From NCBI GenBank assembly GCA_963722295.1, contig CAVRLB010000001.1:186001-250000 (forward strand): a stretch of 64,000 nucleotides of DNA. The letters are read 5' to 3'. Every line of letters starts with the position of its first letter. The stretch's first letter is position 1. Under the pieces are notes generated by a model. That model saw only the letters and a program-made list of their open reading frames with translations. It was not told the origin of the DNA and made no database searches. Below are positions 8,322 to 16,158 of the stretch, one piece after another. A program made the translations under genes and the position numbers. This DNA is from Brooklawnia sp032229645. GTDB taxonomy: Bacteria > Actinomycetota > Actinomycetes > Propionibacteriales > Propionibacteriaceae.

Positions 8322-8861
8322 TCACTCGCTCTTCAGGCGTCCGCGCTTCTCATAGACATCGGCCGCTTCGCGAATGAACTTCGCGTTCACCACGCAGCCG
8401 TAGTCCTTTTCGATCTTGTCGGCGATGGCGTTGAGCTCGGCCTTGGTCGAGCGGTACGGGCGCAGCGCGTTGTAGATATCGAGCAACTCGTCGTCGGGCA
8501 CCTTGATCAGTTCGGCAGCGCGACGCATGTTGCGTCCGAGCGAATCCCGGTCGACCGACTCGGCAACCTGGGCCTGCATCTGCAAGGTCTCGGGAGCGAT
8601 ACGGAAATCGGCTGCTCCCAGCTCGCCGCTGCGTACCTTCTCGAAGGTGAACTCGGAGAGCTTCTTGCCGGACGCCGACTTGATCTCGTCCGGGATCTTC
8701 TCACCGAGCGGGTAGCTGCTGGCGTCGACCTTCGTAGCACCCGATGCCTGCCCTGCGGCGGGCTTCGGGGCGGTGCCGGTCGAGTTAAGAGCCACCTGGT
8801 CGTTGCCGAGTTTGGCCATCACCTCTGCCATCACCTGGCGGATCAGATCTTCTGATTCCAT
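8322..8861 (-). CDS. pduE: Propanediol dehydratase small subunit PduE
   Basis: The 179-residue small (gamma) subunit of B12-dependent diol dehydratase. Residues 1-19 form the hydrophobic amphipathic helix ESEDLIRQVMAEVMAKLG, followed by a variable linker and then the conserved core (YPLGEKIPDEIKSASGKKL, LQAQVAES-type helix, GRNMRRAAELIKVPDDELLD). The ATG at 8861 has a strong GGAGGTC ribosome-binding site just after the pduD stop, and the 64 extra codons of open frame upstream overlap pduD and are not related. With PduC and PduD it forms the (alpha-beta-gamma)2 enzyme that turns 1,2-propanediol into propionaldehyde. Confidence 0.93.
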   Translation of the reverse strand: MESEDLIRQVMAEVMAKLGNDQVALNSTGTAPKPAAGQASGATKVDASSYPLGEKIPDEIKSASGKKLSEFTFEKVRSGELGAADFRIAPETLQMQAQVAESVDRDSLGRNMRRAAELIKVPDDELLDIYNALRPYRSTKAELNAIADKIEKDYGCVVNAKFIREAADVYEKRGRLKSE

Positions 8862-8871
8862 GATTGACCTC

Positions 8872-9537
8872 CTATCGGTACTCGACCCGAAGGGCCGTGG
8901 GCTTCTTGTTCGGATCGGTGAGCTGAACTTCCTTGATGTGCATGACCGCGGCGATTGCCTGGTAGGTCGGACGCGCCATCTGGTCGTTGCGCACCGGAAC
9001 AGGCTCAGGAGACTCACCCTTCGCGTACTTCGCGGCGTTGCGACCGATGGCACGGAAGGTCTCCAGATCGATCAGCGGAGCCTGCGGGAACAACTCGAGG
9101 TTCGACAGTGGCGGCAGATCAGCTTGATGGATGACCGTGGTGCCACGGGACTGAATTCCGATACCGATACCTGAACCGGAATACTCGGCGGCATCGTGCG
9201 CGATGAAGCCGACATCAGCGGTGCGGTAGAAGCGGACGAACCGGTAGGCCAGGCCCTCCTCCTCGATGCCCGCGCAGATTTCGCGGAGCACCTTGGCATG
9301 CGGGATGCCGACGATTGTCTTGGTCATCTTGCCGCCGAAAGCAGGTGACAGCGCGATGACGACCTCGCGGGGGCTGACGCCCTTTTGGGCGGGACCATCC
9401 TCGGTGATCGTGATCTTGTCGCCGACCTGGTCGCTCACCGAAGGTGCCGCAGCAGTTGCGACTGCCGTGCCTGCCGAGCTGGCGGCGAACTCGTTGACGA
9501 CCTGTTCAATAATGGCGCGCAGTGTCTTCTCGTCCAT
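8872..9537 (-). CDS. pduD: Propanediol dehydratase medium subunit PduD
   Basis: The 221-residue medium (beta) subunit of adenosylcobalamin-dependent diol dehydratase, which helps bind the cobalamin. The N-terminal helix MDEKTLRAIIEQVVNEFAA is the encapsulation signal type known to bring the whole dehydratase into the shell. The conserved core includes VIALSPAFGGKMTKTIVG and SGSGIGIGIQSRGT. Three in-frame starts lie close together (GTG 9546, ATG 9543, ATG 9537). The GAGG ribosome-binding site overlapping the pduC stop is 8 bases from ATG 9537, so I prefer that one. The 3' end is 10 bases from pduE. Confidence 0.93.
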   Translation of the reverse strand: MDEKTLRAIIEQVVNEFAASSAGTAVATAAAPSVSDQVGDKITITEDGPAQKGVSPREVVIALSPAFGGKMTKTIVGIPHAKVLREICAGIEEEGLAYRFVRFYRTADVGFIAHDAAEYSGSGIGIGIQSRGTTVIHQADLPPLSNLELFPQAPLIDLETFRAIGRNAAKYAKGESPEPVPVRNDQMARPTYQAIAAVMHIKEVQLTDPNKKPTALRVEYR

Positions 9538-9547
9538 TGTCATCACC

Positions 9548-11209
9548 TCAGATTTCCTCAGGGCTGATCGCCTGGCGGATGGTCTTCAACTGATCCCACT
9601 TCTCGTCGGTGATCTGGTAGCCGGTCTTGGGCCCGCGGTAGTCGTTCGGGTAGTTGACCGCGCTCATCACGTGGAAGTTCTCGTCGAGAATCGCCGAGGT
9701 GTGCAGGTAGTCGCCCGACACGCGCTGCTTCAGCATGTTGTAGACCGATGTGGCGACATCTTCGAAGCCGCCACGGTCAAGAGCCTTGACCAGGTCGACG
9801 CCGGTGATGCCACGGTTCATCAGATCGTCGGTTGCCTTCAGGTCTTCGACGACGTTGCGCTTGGGCATGTCCTCCGAACCACGGGCATAGGTAGCGGCCT
9901 CGACCTCTTCGTCGGTGATCTCGGGCAGCCCGAGCTCACGGAAGATCGCCTGAATCGCCTTCGCGGCGTGATTGCGGACCCGTACCACGTCCTCCTCGAG
10001 AACCGGGACCAGGCCGCCGTCGATCTTCAGATCGCGCTGAATGATCAGCCAATCGTCGTAGTCGTCGGCATCCCAGTTCGAACCCGCGAACATGTTGTCG
10101 TAGTTCGGCGTCGACGAGTAGCCCGAGCAGATGAAGTCAGTGCCGGGCACGAACTGCATCAGGGTGCGGGCGACTCGACGCAGATCCGAGTGCGTGAACG
10201 ACTGGTCGTTGGACGACGCACACTCCAGGTCGAGACTCATGGCGATCAGGTTCTCGGCCAGGATCGCGCGGATGCCACCAGGGACGGCCGCCGGAACACC
10301 CACGCAGGAGACCGAACCGTTTTGGATGCCCTGCGAGCCGGCGCCTTTGGCGACGTAGAGGCAGCGAGCCTCCAGGTAGAGCATCGACTTGCCTTCGGCG
10401 AAGCCCATCTGGACTTCGGAACCGGTGCCGGAGGTGAACCGCATCTTCAGGCCGCGGGACGCGTAGCACGATGCCAGGAACGACTTCGACCACGGAGTGT
10501 CGTCGCCGTCCATGAACACCTGCTCGGTGCCGTAGACCGAAACCGTCTCGGCGTAGGCGGTGAACCCGCGCATGCCGAGCGCCAGTTCGGTGGCTTCCTC
10601 GACCGAGCACTGGGTGAGGATACCGGGACGCCCGACCTGCGAACCGACCATGATGGCAATCGCGTTGAACGGTGCATAACGGACGATGCCGACGGTGGTT
10701 TCTTCTTCTGCGAAACCACGCAACGAGCCCTCGGCCGCGTCCGCTGCGATCTGGACGGGGTTGTCGCGCACGTTGGTGACGTGCGCCTGGTTCGCCGGGA
10801 ACGCGCGGGAGCGCATCTTGGTGACGGCCATCATCATTTCGAGGACGGTCATCTGATTGACGACCTCGGTGATCTTTGCCGGAGTCATGGCCGTGGTCAG
10901 CTTGACGACCTCGGCACGCGGCACGCGGAAGTCGACCATCTTCTGGGCAAGTTTCAGCGAGTCGGTCGCGTTGACCTTTTCGGCATTGTCGAGCCGGACG
11001 CCGTAGTCGGCGATGAAGGTGTCGAGCATGTCGAACTGGTCACGCTTCTTGCCGTCCATCTCGACGACCAGGCCGTTCTCGATTGTGATCGAGGGCTTGG
11101 GATCTGCCGGCGCATCAACTGCGATCAGGCCGACCTCAGGCCACTCGGTTACGTACCCGTCTTGGTTGACTGGGCGGGCGTCCAGTGCTTCGAAACGCTT
11201 GCTTCTCAC
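9548..11209 (-). CDS. pduC: Propanediol dehydratase large subunit PduC
   Basis: The 553-residue catalytic (alpha) subunit of B12-dependent diol/glycerol dehydratase: a TIM barrel that binds substrate, K+ and the nucleotide part of adenosylcobalamin. The order RSKRFEALDARPVNQDG at the start, TSGTGSEVQMGFAEGKSM in the centre, ECASSNDQSFTHSDLRR and SNWDADDYDDW later follow the family throughout its length. Gene order and shell genes favour propanediol, but glycerol dehydratases are close relatives and substrate preference cannot be decided by eye. Pairs with PduD and PduE directly downstream. Confidence 0.95.
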   Translation of the reverse strand: MRSKRFEALDARPVNQDGYVTEWPEVGLIAVDAPADPKPSITIENGLVVEMDGKKRDQFDMLDTFIADYGVRLDNAEKVNATDSLKLAQKMVDFRVPRAEVVKLTTAMTPAKITEVVNQMTVLEMMMAVTKMRSRAFPANQAHVTNVRDNPVQIAADAAEGSLRGFAEEETTVGIVRYAPFNAIAIMVGSQVGRPGILTQCSVEEATELALGMRGFTAYAETVSVYGTEQVFMDGDDTPWSKSFLASCYASRGLKMRFTSGTGSEVQMGFAEGKSMLYLEARCLYVAKGAGSQGIQNGSVSCVGVPAAVPGGIRAILAENLIAMSLDLECASSNDQSFTHSDLRRVARTLMQFVPGTDFICSGYSSTPNYDNMFAGSNWDADDYDDWLIIQRDLKIDGGLVPVLEEDVVRVRNHAAKAIQAIFRELGLPEITDEEVEAATYARGSEDMPKRNVVEDLKATDDLMNRGITGVDLVKALDRGGFEDVATSVYNMLKQRVSGDYLHTSAILDENFHVMSAVNYPNDYRGPKTGYQITDEKWDQLKTIRQAISPEEI

Positions 11210-11223
11210 TAGAATCCCTCGAA

Positions 11224-12063
11224 TCAGATGTAAGGCGTGGTGGTCGACTCGGGGTAGTCGCCGAGCGCGGCGAGAAGATCGCGCCCGACCTCGCGGGCGG
11301 CGATGATTGCCTGGCGAACGGCACCTGAGTCACCGGCGAACGTTGCGATGACCTCATTGGAGAAGCTCGTACCCTGCGCCGGGCTCGAGTATCCGATGAT
11401 GTCGATCGTTGCGGCCTTGGCTGCGGTATCGGCGAGCACCACGCCGATGGCGGCGGGGGCACCCACGGTGATGCCGAATGCCTTGCCGATCGGGGCACCG
11501 AACGCCTTGTTCAGCGCATAGCTGGCACGGGCCGTGTACTGGAACTCCAGGTGGCCGGCCTCATTGCCGTAGACATCGCCCATGGTGCGCTCGACGTCGG
11601 CGAGAGTGACCTCGACCGCGCGACGGGCGTCCGAGACGTCCTCGGCACCGAAAATGATCAGCGAGCCGTGCCCGGCGCCACCCTTGGTGTCGCGAGCCAA
11701 CTCGATCTTCAAGATCTCGGTGTTGGTCGCCTTGACGGCCTCATCGGCGGCGAAGATCTGCGGGCCGGCGCCGGTGCGATCACCGATGATGCCGATCGAA
11801 CGGAACTTCGGATCGATACCCATCAGGGCATGAATCTGGGGATCCACGTTGGGGATGACCAGGCCGATGGTGTCGCCGAGGGCAGATGCGCCGACGAATT
11901 CGGTAACCGCGGGCATCCTGCCTGGAATCGGGGGCAGCGCGCCTTTCGGTGCACCGACTGCGGCGCTGCTGACCGATGCAGCAGCAGGGGCCTTCGTTGC
12001 CTGCGCGTCCACGCGCTGCAGAACGGCCGACATGATCTGATTGACCAGTTCCTCGTTAGCCAT
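11224..12063 (-). CDS. pduB: Trimeric tandem-BMC shell protein PduB
   Basis: A 279-residue protein with two BMC-fold repeats (about residues 60-160 and 165-275), the architecture of trimeric BMC-T shell proteins that form the major facets and gated pores. GLVIPNVDPQIHALMGID and SIGIIGDRTGAGPQIFAADEAVK mark the first repeat; ALNKAFGAPIGKAFGITVGAPAAIG the second. Residues 1-17 (ANEELVNQIMSAVLQRV) form an amphipathic helix like the encapsulation helices of the enzymes, an extension PduB uses elsewhere to link core and shell. It is the second gene of the operon, 14 bases after pduA. Confidence 0.94.
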   Translation of the reverse strand: MANEELVNQIMSAVLQRVDAQATKAPAAASVSSAAVGAPKGALPPIPGRMPAVTEFVGASALGDTIGLVIPNVDPQIHALMGIDPKFRSIGIIGDRTGAGPQIFAADEAVKATNTEILKIELARDTKGGAGHGSLIIFGAEDVSDARRAVEVTLADVERTMGDVYGNEAGHLEFQYTARASYALNKAFGAPIGKAFGITVGAPAAIGVVLADTAAKAATIDIIGYSSPAQGTSFSNEVIATFAGDSGAVRQAIIAAREVGRDLLAALGDYPESTTTPYI

Positions 12064-12077
12064 GGGTGGTCACGACC

Positions 12078-12356
12078 TCACTTGTTGATCGACGGGAGAA
12101 TCGACTCCACGTCGGTGTGAGGGCGAGGGATGACGTGGACGGAGACCAGCTCGCCCACCTTCTGTGCGGCTACAGCACCGGCGTCGGTGGCCGCCTTGAC
12201 AGCCCCGACATCGCCGCGCACGAGCACGGTGACCAGACCGGACCCGACCTGCTGCTTGCCGATAAGAACAACGTTTGCCGACTTGACCATCGCGTCGGCG
12301 GCTTCAACGGCGGGGACGAAACCCTTCGTCTCCACCATTCCGAGAGCCTCTTGCAT
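12078..12356 (-). CDS. pduA: Hexameric BMC shell protein PduA, first gene of the pdu operon
   Basis: A 92-residue single-BMC-domain protein with ALGMVETKG, VRGDVGAVKAATDAG and HVIPRPHTDVES blocks. The pore loop reads QVGSG, keeping the Ser (position 39 here) that lines the propanediol-conducting pore of PduA. I start it at ATG 12356 after an ACGGAGGAG ribosome-binding site; an earlier in-frame start adds 18 residues with no counterpart in the family. It is the promoter-proximal gene: upstream lie a plausible promoter and repeated TTGCAC-like sites that fit control by PocR. Confidence 0.93.
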   Translation of the reverse strand: MQEALGMVETKGFVPAVEAADAMVKSANVVLIGKQQVGSGLVTVLVRGDVGAVKAATDAGAVAAQKVGELVSVHVIPRPHTDVESILPSINK

Positions 12357-12426
12357 TCCGAACTCCTCCGTTGGATGGGACCCAGCTACTTTCACCACCT
12401 GGGCGCTCACCGAGAAGAGTACGACC

Positions 12427-12456
12427 GTTATACGGGCAGAAATACGGTATTGTCTG
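12427..12456 (-). promoter_or_regulatory. Candidate pduA operon promoter
   Basis: Read on the minus strand, CAGACA (12456-12451) and TATAAC (12432-12427) are separated by 18 bases. The -10 matches 5 of 6 and the -35 only 4 of 6 consensus positions, as expected for an activator-dependent promoter. Transcription would begin near 12420, leaving a leader of about 64 bases before the pduA start. This is a sequence-based proposal only. Confidence 0.4.
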
Positions 12457-12497
12457 ACCAGTTTCAGGCACGTTATTTTCTAGATCAGAATTGAATT

Positions 12498-12558
12498 GTG
12501 CACTTGCTATGACCAAAAAGTGCAACAGAAATCCGTCAGTAAATGAGATATGTGCAAC
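12498..12558 (-). promoter_or_regulatory. Three in-phase TTGCAC-like repeats upstream of pduA, candidate PocR sites
   Basis: On the plus strand GTGCAC occurs at 12498 and GTGCAAC at 12520 and 12552. The start-to-start spacings are 22 and 32 bases, close to two and three helical turns, so all three would lie on one face of the helix. They are upstream of the candidate promoter, where an AraC-family activator such as PocR would bind. The rest of this roughly 340-base intergenic region shows no gene. Confidence 0.4.
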
Positions 12559-12592
12559 TGCCAGGACGCATGCCGGCGGCGTGACGCTTTGA

Positions 12593-12611
12593 TGGCCGGC
12601 CTGCGCGGCCA
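12593..12611 (-). terminator. Short GC-rich hairpin downstream of pduQ
   Basis: TGGCCG and CGGCCA flank a 7-base loop, 84 bases after the pduQ stop. It could end the pocR-pduQ transcript, but the stem is only 6 bp, has no U run, and such sequences are frequent by chance at this GC content. Confidence 0.2.
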
Positions 12612-12694
12612 GACGGTCGGGCTTGCCGAAGCGGATCGCAGCGGCGACAGCGCGAGCGGTCGACGAGGGTGACCGGCAACGGTACGCAATAGCG

Positions 12695-13825
12695 TCAGGC
12701 GATCGCGGTGAGGATAGCGGCCAGTTGCTCGGTGCCGGCGGGTACCGGATTGCCCGAGGTGCAGTAGTCGCCGGCCGCCTGCTGAGCGATCCGGGGGATC
12801 GCCGCGACATATTCCGAGCGGTTCACGCCCGCTTCGGTGATGCTGGCAGGCATCTCAAGATCGCGGCGGAGCTTCTTGATCCATTCGCACAACGCCGGCA
12901 CGAGGTTCCGCTGGCTGGCGGCGGTCAGCCCAAGGGCGGCGGCCAGTGCAGCATAGCGACGTGCAGTGGGGGTCAGCCCGCTCGGTGCGAAGCCCAGCTC
13001 ACCGGCATTGAACGCGATCACATGCGGCAGCAGGATGCCGTTGAGGCGCCCGTGCGCGACCCGGAAGCTGCCGCCGATCGAGTGTGAGAGCCCGTGCACG
13101 ATGCCGAGTGAAGAGTTCTCGAAGGCGATGCCTGCCATCGTGGCCGCGGTGTGCTGGTGCTCTCGAGCCTCCATATCGTCTCCATCGAGGAAGGAACGCA
13201 CCAGATATTGATGGGCCAGGCGCAGCGACTTCTCGGCGAGGGCATCGGAGAAGTCATTGTGACCCTTGCCGACGTACGCCTCGACGGCATGGCTGATGGC
13301 ATCCATGCCGGAGTCCGCCGTCAGTCTCGGCGGCGCGGTACGAACCGCCTCCGGATCGAGGATGGCCACATCGGCCACCATGTCCGACGATTCCAGCGGA
13401 AGCTTGGCGTGGCTCTTGTGATCGGTGACCACCGCGTACGAGGAGACCTCCGATCCGGTGCCACTCGTAGTCGGAAGGATGAAGAAGCCGGACTCCGCAT
13501 GGCGTCCCTGCTCGATGGCCAGTTTGCGGACGACCTTGGCAGTGTCGATGGCCGACCCACCGCCGATGGCCAGCACGGCCTGTGGATCGAAGGCGTTGTA
13601 CGCTCGCAGACCTGCCGTCACAGCATTGATGTCGGGATTGGGCTGCACCTGGTCGAAGACCTCGACGATGGCGTCGCCCAGCTGATCGCAGACGCGAGCC
13701 ATCAGCGGTGTGCTGACCATGAAGCCATCGGTGACGATGAGGACCCTGCGTCCGGATAGCCCGGACAGTTCTCCGAGAGCTTCAGGCCCGTAGCAGAGAG
13801 TCGTTCTGAGCTGAAAACGATGCAC
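12695..13825 (-). CDS. pduQ: Iron-containing 1-propanol dehydrogenase PduQ
   Basis: A 376-residue group III (iron-dependent) alcohol dehydrogenase. Family marks include the NAD-binding GGGSAIDTAKV and PTTSGTGSEVSS motifs, and metal-binding His residues in NSSLGIVHGLSHSIGG and FRVAHGRLNG. PduQ reduces propionaldehyde to 1-propanol and regenerates NAD+ for PduP inside the compartment. I start it at GTG 13825, which has a GGAGG site 7 bases upstream and gives an N terminus like other PduQ; an ATG 15 bases earlier precedes that site. The start lies inside the last codons of the upstream regulator gene (about 44 bases of overlap), so the pair is probably co-translated. In enterics pduQ lies after pduP; here it has moved next to the regulator. 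Confidence 0.88.
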   Translation of the reverse strand: MHRFQLRTTLCYGPEALGELSGLSGRRVLIVTDGFMVSTPLMARVCDQLGDAIVEVFDQVQPNPDINAVTAGLRAYNAFDPQAVLAIGGGSAIDTAKVVRKLAIEQGRHAESGFFILPTTSGTGSEVSSYAVVTDHKSHAKLPLESSDMVADVAILDPEAVRTAPPRLTADSGMDAISHAVEAYVGKGHNDFSDALAEKSLRLAHQYLVRSFLDGDDMEAREHQHTAATMAGIAFENSSLGIVHGLSHSIGGSFRVAHGRLNGILLPHVIAFNAGELGFAPSGLTPTARRYAALAAALGLTAASQRNLVPALCEWIKKLRRDLEMPASITEAGVNRSEYVAAIPRIAQQAAGDYCTSGNPVPAGTEQLAAILTAIA

Positions 13826-15116
13826 CGGCGGGACCTCCATTGCGCGACGAAGACTGACGCCGGTATTCGCTCGGTGTCATCCCGGTGTAGGTCCGGAACA
13901 CCCGCGAGAAGTAGTTGACCTGGTTAAACCCCAAGTCAGCCGCGATCTTCCGAACTGGCGTCTGCGTGAAAGCTAGCATCAGCTGCGCGCGCGAGATCCT
14001 CCTGGTAGCGATATACGACACGAATGTGCATCCCGTGACAGATTTGAACAACTTCGAGAAGTGGCCCGGCGACCAGTGCAGCATTTCGGACGCTTCGGTG
14101 AGCGTGTACGGGTGACTGGGCTGCCGCGCGATCTCGTTGAGCAGGTCGCGTAGATCCGGCCGCCGCTGCGGACGCGATCGCGAGATCTCGTCCAGCACGA
14201 TGGTCAGCAGCCGTTCCAGGTAGACCTGGCATTGGAAGCGATTGCTTGTTGTAGTGCGGGCATGCTGCTGCGACTTGACGAGCTCGGATAGGTGCTGGAC
14301 GATGCGAGGCGCGCAATCAGCGGCGACCTTGACGATGGTCTCTTCGATCGTTGCCAGCTGCTCGCGCAGATCGCCTGGACTGCTGAATGTCTCGTCCAAC
14401 ATGATACTGGCTTCGGTGAATGCATCGTCCAGGCTCTCCGCTGTGAGTGCGTCGCGCAGCACAGCGTGGTGTCCGGTGAGCTGTTCGTGGACCGGTTCAT
14501 GGTCGGCCCAATCCGGCTGAGTCACCAGTTGGAACTGCGGCTGTGCCCGCTCCGCCTGCGCGGCTACGGCTGCGGGGGAACCCGACTTCGTCGGCAGGCT
14601 GATGATCGGGCACTTGCGGATCACTCCCGCCGATGTGCTCAATCCGACCAGCATCTCGGAGGCGGCCTGGATGCGCCGGCGCGAATAGACCGGAATCTGG
14701 TCATAGAGTTCGACCAGATGCGGGTTATTCCGCCAAGAACTGCTGTTCGTCAGGTACTGAGGCTGGGCAGTGTCGTCTGCCTGACGCACTTGGCCGGCAG
14801 CCACCGCTCCCAGATAGTTGTCGCCGTCGACCATCGGCACGCTGAAGTCGACCAGCCCGGCGTGGCATCGGTAGATGCGCGGCGATTGTTCGATCAAAGA
14901 CTGGAGTGCGCCGTGAGCATCGCAACTCTGACAGAGCTTTCCGCGCACTGGATCCTTGCGCATGATCTTGCAGAACTCGGTGAAAGCGCATGGCGGAGCT
15001 ACCGGCACCCCTTGCGCCTGCACGATTACCGAGGCGAGTCCCGTCGCTTCAGAATAGTCTGCAGTCACCCGCTGGATCCGGTCCAAGTTCCATCTTTCCT
15101 GTTCCGGATCTTCCAT
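13782..15116 (-). CDS. pocR: PocR-type AraC-family activator of the propanediol locus
   Basis: The 444-residue protein has an N-terminal PocR ligand-binding domain (about residues 10-170) with its conserved Cys set (Cys49, Cys62, Cys65, Cys84, within FCKIMRK, LCQSCDAHG and RCHAGLVDFSVP). The C terminus (about 335-430) is an AraC double helix-turn-helix: TEASEMLHWSPGHFSKLFK followed by VRKIAADLGFNQVNYFSRVF. PocR of enterics senses 1,2-propanediol and activates pdu and cob genes. Start ATG 15116 follows a GGGAGGGAACA site. It lies upstream of and overlaps pduQ. Evenly spaced AATTGC repeats upstream may reflect autoregulation. The middle region (180-330) is not one I recognise. Confidence 0.87.
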   Translation of the reverse strand: MEDPEQERWNLDRIQRVTADYSEATGLASVIVQAQGVPVAPPCAFTEFCKIMRKDPVRGKLCQSCDAHGALQSLIEQSPRIYRCHAGLVDFSVPMVDGDNYLGAVAAGQVRQADDTAQPQYLTNSSSWRNNPHLVELYDQIPVYSRRRIQAASEMLVGLSTSAGVIRKCPIISLPTKSGSPAAVAAQAERAQPQFQLVTQPDWADHEPVHEQLTGHHAVLRDALTAESLDDAFTEASIMLDETFSSPGDLREQLATIEETIVKVAADCAPRIVQHLSELVKSQQHARTTTSNRFQCQVYLERLLTIVLDEISRSRPQRRPDLRDLLNEIARQPSHPYTLTEASEMLHWSPGHFSKLFKSVTGCTFVSYIATRRISRAQLMLAFTQTPVRKIAADLGFNQVNYFSRVFRTYTGMTPSEYRRQSSSRNGGPAGASFSAQNDSLLRA

Positions 15117-15173
15117 TGTTCCCTCCCGTGGGTATCACCGAGACTAGTTCATTCGGCAAAGAATCAGAAGGGA

Positions 15174-15237
15174 AATTGCAATGGTTTCTCGTCCGCGACG
15201 AAAATTGCGGGGCATTGTGGCTTCGCGCGATAATTGC
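15174..15237 (-). promoter_or_regulatory. Three AATTGC repeats with a 29-base period upstream of pocR
   Basis: AATTGC occurs at 15174, 15203 and 15232, exactly 29 bases apart, in the 149-base gap between pocR and the methyltransferase gene. Regular spacing upstream of a regulator gene suggests binding sites, perhaps for PocR itself. No function is shown. Confidence 0.35.
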
Positions 15238-15265
15238 GCGGCTGGTGGCTGATAGGCCGACTTGG

Positions 15266-15925
15266 TCAAACGCTTCGGCGCTCGACCAGCAAGACCGAGT
15301 CCTTGAGCTGGGCCGGTTGGCCATCGGGACCGGTTGCTGGGCGGGAGCGCACCTCGGCGAGCCGGACCTGCCAGAGGGCGGGGTCAAGAGCGAGAGCGTC
15401 GAGTTGCTCATCGGGGGTACATAAGGTGTGCTCGGCGTGCGCATGATCGTGGGTGTGATCGCCATCAAGCCATGGTGGACGCTCGGCGTGTGAGACGGCC
15501 AACAGGTGTCCGCCGGGACGAAGCTGTCGAATCGTCCTGCGGATGATCCCGTCCGTCCCATAGAGGTCGGGCAGGTGCAGAAAGCTGGTGGTGACCAGAT
15601 CGTAAGGGCCGTCATCGGGCTGCCACGAGGCAAGATCGGTGGCGATGAATCGGGTCGCGTCCGGGGGCAGGCTCAAACGCTCCGCTGCGGCCCGGGCGCG
15701 AGTGATCGCGCTCGGCGCGAAGTCGATTCCGGTCACCGTCCAGCCCTGCTGCGCGAGCCAGATCGCATCGCCGCCCTCACCGCAGCCCAGATCGATGGCG
15801 TGGCCTGGCAGGAGGCGGCTCACGCCATCGATCACGGCCTGGTTGGGTTTGCCCGACCACAGCCGTTCGGCCCTGCTGTATCTGGCGTCCCACTCGTGCT
15901 GGGTCTCCGGATGCTCGTCAGTCAT
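15266..15925 (-). CDS. Class I SAM-dependent methyltransferase
   Basis: The 219-residue protein has the Rossmann methyltransferase motif I HAIDLGCGEGGDAIWLA (residues 42-58), an acidic motif II at VTGID and the post-motif segment LRPGGHLLAVS. The opening WDARYSRAERLWSGKPN is typical of small tellurite/thiopurine-type methyltransferases (TehB-like), which act on small molecules. The substrate cannot be read from sequence. A His/Asp-rich stretch HTHDHAHAEHT near residue 157 is unusual and could bind metal. It lies alone between pocR and the persulfide operon. Confidence 0.8.
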   Translation of the reverse strand: MTDEHPETQHEWDARYSRAERLWSGKPNQAVIDGVSRLLPGHAIDLGCGEGGDAIWLAQQGWTVTGIDFAPSAITRARAAAERLSLPPDATRFIATDLASWQPDDGPYDLVTTSFLHLPDLYGTDGIIRRTIRQLRPGGHLLAVSHAERPPWLDGDHTHDHAHAEHTLCTPDEQLDALALDPALWQVRLAEVRSRPATGPDGQPAQLKDSVLLVERRSV

Positions 15926-15973
15926 GAGTCAATGATGGGGTGGTCGTCCAAGGACCTGGCAGATTGATCTTGG

Positions 15974-16108
15974 CTATTTGGACGAGGATGCCGGATGACC
16001 GGGGCAGCGCTCCGAGACCGGCACGCCGGCCAAGGCTTCCTCGATATGCTCACCGCAGCCGGCCCAGGTGGGCTTGCCGCAGATCTGGCAGGTGACTCTC
16101 TGGCACAT
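15974..16108 (-). CDS. Small Cys-rich protein of 44 residues
   Basis: The short frame encodes CxxCGKPTWAGCGEHIEEALAGVP followed by a further Cys-Pro-Gly-His end. This spacing of Cys and His suggests a single zinc knuckle, and proteins with the same TWxGCGxHI core are common in actinobacteria near thiol and metal genes. An AGAAGGAGA ribosome-binding site precedes ATG 16108. It is the third gene of the CoA-disulfide reductase operon, 50 bases after the repressor gene. Function unknown; zinc binding is an inference. Confidence 0.7.
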   Translation of the reverse strand: MCQRVTCQICGKPTWAGCGEHIEEALAGVPVSERCPGHPASSSK

Positions 16109-16158
16109 GATCTTTCTCCTTCTTCTGGAATCTATTGGTGTCGGTTCGGTGGCGGACA

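Noticed and set aside
6340..8355. A 671-codon open frame on the plus strand
   Set aside because: Antisense to pduG and pduH. Composition is dominated by Arg, His and Asp and it has no motifs.
9266..11212. A 648-codon open frame on the plus strand
   Set aside because: Antisense to pduC and pduD, which are clearly real genes.
12357..12694. Cobalamin riboswitch before the pdu operon
   Set aside because: No B12-box-like sequence or matching hairpins in the leader; a PocR-dependent promoter explains the region better.
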